Positions 1 through 4,986 of a DNA stretch of 7,571 bases are shown here, one piece after another. The position numbers were made by a program, and so were the translations under genes. This DNA is from Actinomycetes bacterium. Lineage in GTDB: Bacteria; Actinomycetota; Humimicrobiia; Humimicrobiales; Humimicrobiaceae. The notes beneath the pieces were generated by a model. It was not told the origin of the DNA. It made no database searches and was given only the letters and a program-made list of their open reading frames with translations. How positions within the stretch are numbered: position 1 is the stretch's first letter; each line of letters begins with the position of its first letter. The stretch is from contig JAUWCR010000057.1 of the NCBI GenBank assembly GCA_030609215.1, positions 1 through 7,571 on the forward strand, written 5' to 3'.

Positions 1-223
1 GCCATTTTTTCCTCCACCGAGGAGACCTCAACAACTCCATGATAAAAAAAAATGGTGATATAATTGAGCTAACTAAATATACAGCACAAAATGGTAGTGG
101 TTTATGAAAAGCTAACTTAGGAATTAAATAAATTAAAGCAGATAACACGTTAATAAGAAAAATAATTCCTGCTGCAATTAGTAACCTTTGGTGAAGCTGG
201 AAAAACTCTATGATTCTGATCAT
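1..223 (-). CDS. Partial small membrane protein, function unknown (C-terminus beyond window)
   Basis: The minus strand stays open from an ATG at 223 to the window edge, giving 74 codons with no stop. An in-frame TAA lies directly before the ATG, so this is the first possible start. The protein begins MIRIIEFFQLHQRLLIAAG. It has two hydrophobic stretches, about residues 14-34 and 43-64, each long enough to cross the membrane, joined by a short loop with Lys and His (about residues 36-40). A basic segment (RSPRWRKKW) follows the second stretch. I do not recognise the family. There is no clear Shine-Dalgarno sequence before the start, which lowers confidence. An open frame with two clean hydrophobic segments and a basic end is nevertheless more than expected by chance. 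The gene points away from the HEPN/MNT module and is separated from it by about 450 nt. Confidence 0.45.
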   Translation of the reverse strand, partial: MIRIIEFFQLHQRLLIAAGIIFLINVLSALIYLIPKLAFHKPLPFCAVYLVSSIISPFFFIMELLRSPRWRKKW

Positions 224-332
224 TTACTTAACCATGCCAAATATTAAAGGCTCTTATTAAATAATATAAATTGTCTATATTTTATAAGGTAATTTTAATC
301 ATTTATAATTGTTATTACAAATTGGAAGTAGG

Positions 333-419
333 ATGAAAGTTTTTAACTATGATAGCTGGCTGTGTTTTCTGGACGAAGTTCGAACTTTCTTTGAGGAAAA
401 TCCGCAACCAGATTTTTAA
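333..419 (+). CDS. Possible 28-residue small protein, or chance ORF
   Basis: An ATG at 333 opens a 28-codon frame ending in TAA. The peptide starts MKVFNYDSWLCFLDEVRTFF and ends in an acidic, proline-containing tail (EENPQPDF). A GGAAG sequence at 324-328 sits 4 nt before the start, rather close for a ribosome binding site. The frame covers the 12-bp palindrome at 376-387. There is no recognised family and no membrane segment or signal. It may equally be part of a repeat element that happens to be open on both strands, or the start of a gene broken downstream, since a neighbouring frame continues past the stop for a few codons. It is recorded because it is the only plus-strand frame here with a possible start signal. 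Confidence 0.18.
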   Translation: MKVFNYDSWLCFLDEVRTFFEENPQPDF

Positions 420-519
420 AACCTTATTCGGCAATTCTGTCCAACCTCCATAATAGCTTAGCAAAACAGGAAGATCATCTCTCCAGTTTTTTTCCTAAAG
501 ACCTGCTCCGCAGGGCACT

Positions 520-556
520 CGGGGCGGAAGGAGGGTCCGGGGGGAATTCCGCCCCG
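520..556. repeat. G+C-rich inverted repeat (10-bp perfect stem, 17-nt loop)
   Basis: CGGGGCGGAA at 520-529 is exactly complementary in reverse to TTCCGCCCCG at 547-556. The 17-nt loop between them is rich in G. The flanks from 501 onward are also G+C-rich, against a background near 30%. No run of T follows on either strand, so it is not a standard intrinsic terminator. It is either a palindromic repeat unit of foreign origin or the stem of a structured RNA. Confidence 0.6.
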
Positions 557-671
557 GCTTTACCAGCTTCCTTTTCGTCGATATTTTCAGATGTATTTTG
601 TAAAATGGAATATGGTTCATAAATAGAACTTATTAGATTCAAAAAGTAATCAGAAATTAGGGTAATTTAAA

Positions 672-1064
672 TCACAGGTCAATTTCCTTTTTTAAGTGCT
701 CCCTAATTGCTATAAAAAAATCATTTGCCTCCTCAAGATTCTCCTCAGCATCTTCTCGAGTAGCTGAATAAATTACATCATAATCAGCTCTATATCTGTC
801 ATCTTGAACCTCGGCTAGGATTTTTGCATATTTTTTATCCAGTTTACCTGTTTTTATAAGGTGTTTTCCAAAAAGCCTTCTAACTGCCTGATGTGAACCT
901 ATGTTTATATCTTCTATAAGTAATACAGCTCTTGCTGCATGTAATGCACCATAATAACATCGCGATATGGCATCCTCGTAATAACTTTTTTGGATTAGCA
1001 CTTCTGCAGACTTCAGTGCCTTATCGGCCCGGCTTATTTCTTTTTTTATCTCTTCCAGGTTCAT
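672..1064 (-). CDS. HEPN domain protein (UPF0332/PF05168-like), probable toxin of a HEPN/MNT pair
   Basis: This is an all-helical 130-residue protein that fits the HEPN domain in length. The signature lies in the second helix region: SRCYYGALHAARAVL at residues 34-48, giving Arg35 and His42 separated by six residues, as expected of the R-x4-6-H RNase motif of HEPN proteins. A second conserved block, DDRYRADYD (residues 88-96), matches the family's R-x-ADY segment. Related HEPN proteins act as RNA-cutting toxins held in check by a partner nucleotidyltransferase; that activity is inferred here. The ATG overlaps the TGA of the upstream MNT gene (ATGA, 4 nt) and has GAGG about 10 nt before it, so the two genes are translationally coupled. 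The R-x6-H spacing and YY motif place it nearer the UPF0332 type than the DUF86/HepT type, which has R-x4-H-x-Y. The pair assignment is firm; the biological role is open. Confidence 0.88.
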   Translation of the reverse strand: MNLEEIKKEISRADKALKSAEVLIQKSYYEDAISRCYYGALHAARAVLLIEDINIGSHQAVRRLFGKHLIKTGKLDKKYAKILAEVQDDRYRADYDVIYSATREDAEENLEEANDFFIAIREHLKKEIDL

Positions 1065-1390
1065 ACAGTTATAGCCTCGCGGTCCACATTTTGTATAAAT
1101 TGAGTAGGTAAGTTTCTTAAGTGGCCTACATAATCATTTGATAATACTTGAATTGAAAGTACGATATTATTGTCAATTTCAAGTTCATAGCCAGTAAACC
1201 TTATTTCCCTAATTATTTTTTTATCATTGGATTTAGTGATAACAAGAATATCAATATCGGAATCTTCTACTGCATCCCCTCTTGCTTTTGAGCCAAATAT
1301 TAAAACCTTCATTATTTCTTCAGGGAATTTTTTTTCAATTCTCTTTTTAAAAGTGCTTATTATGTTTTTTTCCTTATTGGATAATCTCAT
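1061..1390 (-). CDS. Minimal nucleotidyltransferase (MNT), probable antitoxin partner of the HEPN protein
   Basis: This is a 109-residue protein with the pol-beta-type nucleotidyltransferase core. The strand KVLIFGSKARG (residues 28-38) carries the GSxARG nucleotide-binding motif, and SDIDILV (44-50) gives the two metal-binding aspartates Asp45 and Asp47. A helix rich in Lys and Glu precedes the core (residues 5-25). The third acidic residue usually found on a later strand is not obvious: the strand NIVLSIQVL (75-83) has none, and the closest is Asp73. In related MntA/HepT pairs the MNT neutralises the HEPN toxin by attaching AMP to a tyrosine; if the third carboxylate is truly missing, catalysis may be weak and inhibition may rely on binding. 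The ATG at 1390 has an AGGA 10 nt upstream. It is first in the operon, with the toxin gene overlapping by 4 nt, the common antitoxin-first order. Confidence 0.87.
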   Translation of the reverse strand: MRLSNKEKNIISTFKKRIEKKFPEEIMKVLIFGSKARGDAVEDSDIDILVITKSNDKKIIREIRFTGYELEIDNNIVLSIQVLSNDYVGHLRNLPTQFIQNVDREAITV

Positions 1391-1402
1391 AATATTTATT
1401 TC

Positions 1403-1790
1403 CTAAAATATGTTTATATAAAAATTATAGTGGAAATACACTAAATATAAAACTAAAATATCACTTTCTGCAATTGTGTGATTCAAGCTGCATTTGAAAT
1501 TAATCCTTTTACGGGTAGACATTATAATCTCTTTTTGTCTACAGTCCATATTCGTCAAATCATTCCAGTATTTCCAATCATATCTTTTTTTATTATATGC
1601 TATACAGAGAAATAGTGGAATATTATATTATCCATTACAATATAACTGGATCGTCATCAAAGTCCATCATTAGCAAATAAGATATTGATGAAACAATTTA
1701 CACTGTATATTTTTTGCACATTGCTTTTTCATCAATTTTTTTATCTTTCAATATTTTATTAATATGCTTTATGGTAACCTTTCTATCCAT
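1403..1790 (-). pseudogene. Possible decayed gene, family not recognised
   Basis: On the minus strand an ATG at 1790 opens 30 codons (MDRKVTIKHINKILKDKKID and onward) to a TAA at 1698. The same frame continues past that stop for 20 sense codons (including YLLMMDFDDDPVIL) before the next TAA. A different frame is then open from 1627 to 1403 for 74 codons, with KKRYDWKYWNDLTNM and a lysine- and arginine-rich stretch, but no early start. The lysine-rich, coding-like composition and the single stops separating the pieces suggest a gene broken by point mutations and a frameshift. No domain is recognised and chance cannot be excluded in such A+T-rich DNA. Confidence 0.22.
1424..1443 (-). promoter_or_regulatory. 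Candidate promoter/operator of the HEPN/MNT operon
   Basis: Read on the minus strand, a perfect TATAAT hexamer (1429-1424) lies 33 nt before the MNT start codon. It overlaps a small inverted repeat: TAGTG at 1428-1432 and CACTA at 1439-1443, separated by 6 nt. The -35 side is poor (TTTTAT at 17 nt). A repeat overlapping the -10 box is the usual arrangement for self-repressed toxin-antitoxin operons. The same 9 bases (ATAGTGGAA) recur at 1612-1620. This is inference from pattern only. Confidence 0.35.
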
Positions 1791-1922
1791 ATTAGAAACT
1801 TGCCTTTTGCCGACCGCACGCTGGCCTGTGACTTCAAAAATGCCTGGATTATAGCGGAAAGATACCATGGGGAGGCGCAGCGCGCAGAGATAACCTCTTA
1901 TGATTTTGCAAAAAGTGAAAGC

Positions 1923-1996
1923 TGGCTGGGGAGGGAGGATTCGAACCTCCGATCACGAGACCAAAACCCGTTGCCTTGCCGCTTGGCTACTCCCCA
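1923..1996 (-). tRNA. tRNA-Gln (anticodon UUG)
   Basis: The minus strand folds as a full cloverleaf of 74 nt including an encoded CCA. The acceptor stem is TGGGGAG (1996-1990) paired with CTCCCCA (1933-1927), followed by discriminator G and CCA at 1925-1923. The anticodon stem is ACGGG with CTCGT, and the loop TTTTGGT places TTG at positions 34-36, reading glutamine codon CAA (and CAG by wobble). The T arm contains GGAGG-TTCGAAT-CCTCC. The first acceptor pair is U-A with discriminator G, typical of bacterial tRNA-Gln. It lies 168 nt after ispE on the same strand, and a promoter-like sequence just upstream suggests it is transcribed on its own. A long plus-strand frame across it is an artefact. 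Confidence 0.97.
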
Positions 1997-2011
1997 ATTA
2001 AGCTAATAAAT

Positions 2012-2039
2012 TTTATATCAAATTTGCATAAAATTCAAA
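2012..2039 (-). promoter_or_regulatory. Candidate sigma-70-type promoter for tRNA-Gln
   Basis: On the minus strand a TATAAA -10 box (2017-2012) lies 15 nt before the mature tRNA 5' end. It is preceded, with a 16-nt spacer, by TTTGAA (2039-2034), or with 15 nt by TTGAAT. This places a transcription start about 8-10 nt before the tRNA, a normal short leader for RNase P removal. Neither hexamer is perfect and the background is A+T-rich. Confidence 0.4.
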
Positions 2040-2164
2040 CCATGGCAACCATATACTTTAAAGCAATAACGAGTCTTGACATCATATACCTTAATAATAG
2101 TAAATTAAATGAATGATTTTAAATTCTGTTTAAAAAAATGAAAGAAGACTTTATATAAAAGATT

Positions 2165-3091
2165 CTATATAAAATTTAAACTGTTAGGAATAGTATAAGA
2201 TAAAAAGACCCTGCTAGATAATTCCTCTAATCCCTTATGTACTTCACGAGCAACTTTTAAATCCCGGCAGAATGCAAATACTGTAGGTCCGCTTCCAGTC
2301 ATCTGTGCAGAAATAGCTCCAAGCGATAAAGCTTTCTCTTTTAATGAAGCAACTATACTATCTTCAGTAACAACTACATCTTCTAAATCATTGCCAAGAT
2401 TATTTAAAAAATCAGTAAATTTTCTATCAAATATATTATTTATTAAATTATCATGTATCGATTTTTTCTCTTTTCCAATTAAATCAAATTTTTCATATAC
2501 CTCACCAGATAAAAATTTCTTGCCATTGCTAGCAAGAACAACCCAGTAAAAAGGCAAATCTGGCAGTGCCAAAATCTTTTCGCCTTTCCCTTCTACTAAA
2601 GCTGTCCCTCCAGAAATACAAAAAGGAACATCTGATCCAACCGAATCTGCCATTTCTATTAATTCACTTTTCCCAATATCTAAATTAAAAAGTTTCTGCA
2701 AGGCAACCAATGTAGCTGCTGCATTTGTACTCCCTCCTGCAAGTCCTGCACTTACAGGTATCCTCTTATGTATGTTAATCTTTATATTATATTTCTTTCT
2801 TAAATTAAAATTATTCAATATTAATAAGGCAGCCTTGTGAACTAAGTTCTTTTCTCCCAGGGGAATCTCTACATCATTGCTGGTAATAAAAATATCATTT
2901 CCATTCTCTGAATGGCTGGCAACTCCATAACCTTTATGAAAAACTTCAAAGCAAAGTTCATCAGAAAGACTAACACTCTGCATTATTGATTTTATTTCAT
3001 GATAGCCATCAGTTCGGCCATTCTTTTGAACATTTAAATATAAATTTATTTTTCCTGAAGCTTCTATTGTAATTTTTTTATTAAACTTCAT
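2165..3091 (-). CDS. ispE: 4-diphosphocytidyl-2-C-methyl-D-erythritol kinase
   Basis: IspE phosphorylates CDP-methylerythritol at the 2-hydroxyl with ATP, the fourth step of the MEP pathway to isopentenyl diphosphate in the cytoplasm. The 308-residue protein shows the GHMP kinase motifs in order. ASGKINLYL (11-19) carries the catalytic Lys14, and DGYHEI is at 28-33. The glycine-rich ATP loop PVSAGLAGGSTNAAA spans 112-126, GSDVPF (152-157) has the catalytic Asp154, and the C-terminal MTGSGPTVFAF starts at 264. The loop has Ser-Thr-Asn where Ser-Ser-Asp or Ser-Ser-Asn is common. Length is normal, slightly over the 280-300 typical of the family. An in-frame TGA six codons upstream fixes the ATG at 3091 as the only standard start, though it has no clear Shine-Dalgarno sequence. 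It follows rsmA by 61 nt, the usual neighbourhood in Firmicutes, and is the last protein gene of the block before tRNA-Gln. Confidence 0.96.
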   Translation of the reverse strand: MKFNKKITIEASGKINLYLNVQKNGRTDGYHEIKSIMQSVSLSDELCFEVFHKGYGVASHSENGNDIFITSNDVEIPLGEKNLVHKAALLILNNFNLRKKYNIKINIHKRIPVSAGLAGGSTNAAATLVALQKLFNLDIGKSELIEMADSVGSDVPFCISGGTALVEGKGEKILALPDLPFYWVVLASNGKKFLSGEVYEKFDLIGKEKKSIHDNLINNIFDRKFTDFLNNLGNDLEDVVVTEDSIVASLKEKALSLGAISAQMTGSGPTVFAFCRDLKVAREVHKGLEELSSRVFLSYTIPNSLNFI

Positions 3092-3152
3092 ATACGCTAA
3101 ATAATATCATATTAATTCAGTATTAGGTATAAAATTCTTAACCTGCCAGGAG

Positions 3153-4055
3153 CTAATTAATAATATTTTTATATAAAAAAATGAAATCCTCTAATTTGAG
3201 CTCTTCTGCTCTTACATTCTCATCTTTATTAATTTCATTAAGCAGTTTAATAATTAAAACCTTTTTGTCAAGGTATTTTTTACTACTCCCTGCCAATGAA
3301 TTAATAATTTTTTTTCTTCTATTTGAAAAGCAATCATCAATAAATTTAAAAAAATTAATTACTGCTTTATTTTCATTCTCAATTTCTCCCTGAATACCTA
3401 TTAATTCTTTTAATAGAACACTACTATCTTTCCTTATTATTTCAACAAAAGTAGAATCTACAAAAGGTTTAGGTCTAAAACAGTTTCTTGAAACTTGAAA
3501 ACAGACATTGTAACTAGCTAAAAAATTTGACTTCACTGTATATGAACTATAATTTTTATCTCCAGGACTGGCAATAACTCTATCAGCAATATCTTTCTGT
3601 ATGGTCACAAATAATCTATCAATGCCAGCTGCTTCAATTAGAATCTTAATTAACAGAGGTGCTGCTATTTTATAGGGGAGATTTGAAACAATCTTATTTA
3701 TTTTATATTCCTCACTTAGTTTGCAATAATCTAACTTCAAAGCATCACCTTCTATCAATTCTATCTCTTCTCCAAGCCTCTCTGTAAAAATATCTTTAAA
3801 TGCTTTTGCTATGAGTCTGTCTATTTCTATACAGATTATTTTATTTGAAAGAGACAGTAATACTTCAGTCAGACTGCCAATTCCACTTCCAATCTCAAGA
3901 ATTATATCTTCAGAGCTTATATTTGCCTTGGAAGCAATTTTTTTTGCAATATTGGTATCTACTAAAAAATTTTGGCCTAAACCTTTTTTAAGCCCTATTT
4001 TATATTTTCTTATAATACTATCAGTTCTTATCGGAGAGCTAATGTATGCACTCAT
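3153..4055 (-). CDS. rsmA: 16S rRNA (adenine1518-N6/adenine1519-N6)-dimethyltransferase
   Basis: RsmA (KsgA) uses S-adenosylmethionine to dimethylate two neighbouring adenines in the 3'-terminal hairpin of 16S rRNA during late small-subunit assembly. The 300-residue protein has the family's motifs in order: GLGQNFL (25-31), the SAM-binding loop EIGSGIGSLT (54-63), IEID (76-79) for the ribose hydroxyls, and EGDAL (102-106). The catalytic NLPY is at 125-128 and the FxPxPxVDS block at 193-201. The C-terminal helical domain contains FSNRRKKIINSL (243-254). QKDIADRV with PGDKNYSSYTV also matches the family. Loss of this enzyme gives kasugamycin resistance in other bacteria. It starts 10 nt after the tatD stop with no visible Shine-Dalgarno sequence, so translation is probably coupled to tatD. 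No rnmV gene lies between them, unlike in Bacillus. Confidence 0.97.
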   Translation of the reverse strand: MSAYISSPIRTDSIIRKYKIGLKKGLGQNFLVDTNIAKKIASKANISSEDIILEIGSGIGSLTEVLLSLSNKIICIEIDRLIAKAFKDIFTERLGEEIELIEGDALKLDYCKLSEEYKINKIVSNLPYKIAAPLLIKILIEAAGIDRLFVTIQKDIADRVIASPGDKNYSSYTVKSNFLASYNVCFQVSRNCFRPKPFVDSTFVEIIRKDSSVLLKELIGIQGEIENENKAVINFFKFIDDCFSNRRKKIINSLAGSSKKYLDKKVLIIKLLNEINKDENVRAEELKLEDFIFLYKNIIN

Positions 4056-4065
4056 ATTTTTATGA

Positions 4066-4986
4066 TTATGAAATTTTATTTTTACTTAAAGAAAAAAATT
4101 TTTCCGCATTTTTTGAAGTGATTTCTGCTATTTCACTAACAGGTAAATTTTTTATCTCTGCTATTTTACAAGCTACATATTTTACGTATTCTGGGTAATT
4201 TTCTTTACCCCTTTTTGGTTGAGGAGCTAAAAAGGGGGCATCAGTTTCTATAAAAATCCTCTCAATTGGAATTTCTTTTATAACTTCAAGCACACTCTTT
4301 GCATTGGGAAAAGTTATTACTCCTGTAAATGATATGAAAAGACCTAAATCTATGCACTCCATAGCAAAGTCTAAATCTCCTGAAAAGCAATGGACAACTG
4401 CTCTAAAATTTTTATCGTGTGTATATTTCTTAACAACTCTCAAAGTATCGTTATGAGCATCTCTATCATGAATTATTACTGGTAAATTATATCTAATTGC
4501 CAGCTCTATATGTGCAGCAAATACTTTTTCCTGATCGCTTCTGGGGCTTAAATTCCTATAAAAGTCAAATCCTGTCTCTCCTACTGCAACAACCTTCCTA
4601 CATTTATTTTTAGTATCTTCACCAGTCGCAAAATCAGCTTTTATTCCATTTACATCCTTAGTTTCATCCTTATAAAAATCATTAGCTCCGCTAATCATTG
4701 ATTCAAGCTGCTTCCTATGATTACTTCCAAATTCTCTTGCATAATGCGGGTGAATACCAATACTTGCAAAAACATTATCAAATGTTTTTGAAAATTCTAA
4801 AGATTTCTTGCTTCCATCAAGACTTGTACCAACATTTATAATATACTTAACATCTTCCAATCTGGCATCTTTCACAGCTTCTTCGGGAGTTTTATTCTTC
4901 AGCATGTCCAGGTGTGCATGAGTATCAATAAAATAGGATTTACTACTTTTCTTTAATTCTTGGGAATAATATTTCCCTTTTCCCAA
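4066..4986 (-). CDS. tatD: TatD family metal-dependent deoxyribonuclease/hydrolase
   Basis: This is a cytoplasmic TIM-barrel hydrolase of the TatD family; characterised members are metal-dependent DNases with 3'-5' exonuclease activity. Expected metal ligands are visible: FIDTHAHLD (19-27) with His23 and His25, GETGFDFY with Glu137, VIIHDRDA with His173, VHCFSG with His199 and ETDAPFLAP with Asp249. GIHPHYA (77-83) is also typical. At 306 residues it is some 40-50 longer than usual, owing to about 17 extra N-terminal residues and a hydrophilic insertion near 100-131 (around DVNGIKADF and GEDTKNKC). The start is TTG at 4986. It is the only usual start codon before the essential His23, and a strong GGGAGGAG lies 6 nt upstream, so the frame overlaps the last 44 nt of metG. 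Cellular substrate is not predictable; this member may be YabD-like, following metG as in Bacillus. Confidence 0.94.
   Translation of the reverse strand: MGKGKYYSQELKKSSKSYFIDTHAHLDMLKNKTPEEAVKDARLEDVKYIINVGTSLDGSKKSLEFSKTFDNVFASIGIHPHYAREFGSNHRKQLESMISGANDFYKDETKDVNGIKADFATGEDTKNKCRKVVAVGETGFDFYRNLSPRSDQEKVFAAHIELAIRYNLPVIIHDRDAHNDTLRVVKKYTHDKNFRAVVHCFSGDLDFAMECIDLGLFISFTGVITFPNAKSVLEVIKEIPIERIFIETDAPFLAPQPKRGKENYPEYVKYVACKIAEIKNLPVSEIAEITSKNAEKFFSLSKNKIS

Larger units (their letters stand above)
224..671. other. Intergenic region with a G+C-rich island and short open frames
   Basis: No convincing gene is visible between the partial membrane protein and the HEPN gene. The stretch 224-320 is plain A+T-rich DNA. 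From about 320 to 590 the composition changes. A 12-bp perfect palindrome (AAGTTCGAACTT) lies at 376-387 and a small hairpin (CTGC-TCC-GCAG) at 503-513. A G+C-rich block at 501-560 (44 of 60 bases G or C) contains a 10-bp perfect inverted repeat. Several frames stay open on both strands here: 333-419 on the plus strand, and a TTG-initiated frame of 55 codons at 475-642 on the minus strand that has no ribosome binding site. This could be a mobile or repeat element remnant or a structured RNA; I cannot tell which. Confidence 0.5.
1391..1922. other. Gene-poor region between tRNA-Gln and the HEPN/MNT module
   Basis: This stretch of about 530 nt holds no intact gene I can support. The part next to the module carries a candidate promoter with an inverted repeat. 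The middle (about 1403-1790) has consecutive minus-strand frames interrupted by stops that look like a decayed gene. The part next to the tRNA, 1801-1900, is unusually G+C-rich (54 of 100 bases) and is open on the plus strand as ADRTLACDFKNAWIIAERYH followed by further residues. That plus-strand frame runs on into the antisense of the tRNA gene, so it is not a real gene as it stands. No tRNA 3' terminator with a T-run is seen. The region is best read as a scar or remnant DNA. Confidence 0.5.

Noticed and set aside
354..362. AGCTGGCTG matching the sequence at the tRNA-Gln 3' end (1920-1928), as a possible attachment-site repeat
   Set aside because: Only 9 bases match and the match stops inside the tRNA acceptor stem; true attachment repeats next to tRNA genes are normally longer.
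475..642. 55-codon minus-strand frame beginning TTG, containing EKEAGKAGAEFPPDPPSAPS
   Set aside because: No ribosome binding site and no ATG; its protein-like look comes from the G+C-rich palindromic island. Kept only as part of the island observation.
1764..2006. 80-codon plus-strand frame across the tRNA gene
   Set aside because: Its second half is the antisense translation of tRNA-Gln (REDSNLRSRDQN...), a well-known artefact, and it has no convincing start.
2150..2173. TTTATATA/TATATAAA inverted repeat at the ispE stop as a terminator
   Set aside because: The stem is purely A+T and overlaps the stop codon; such a hairpin is too weak to call an intrinsic terminator.
3081..3112. Nine-codon leader frame (MILFSVYEV) overlapping the ispE start
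   Set aside because: No ribosome binding site; the overlap is easily explained by chance in A+T-rich sequence.
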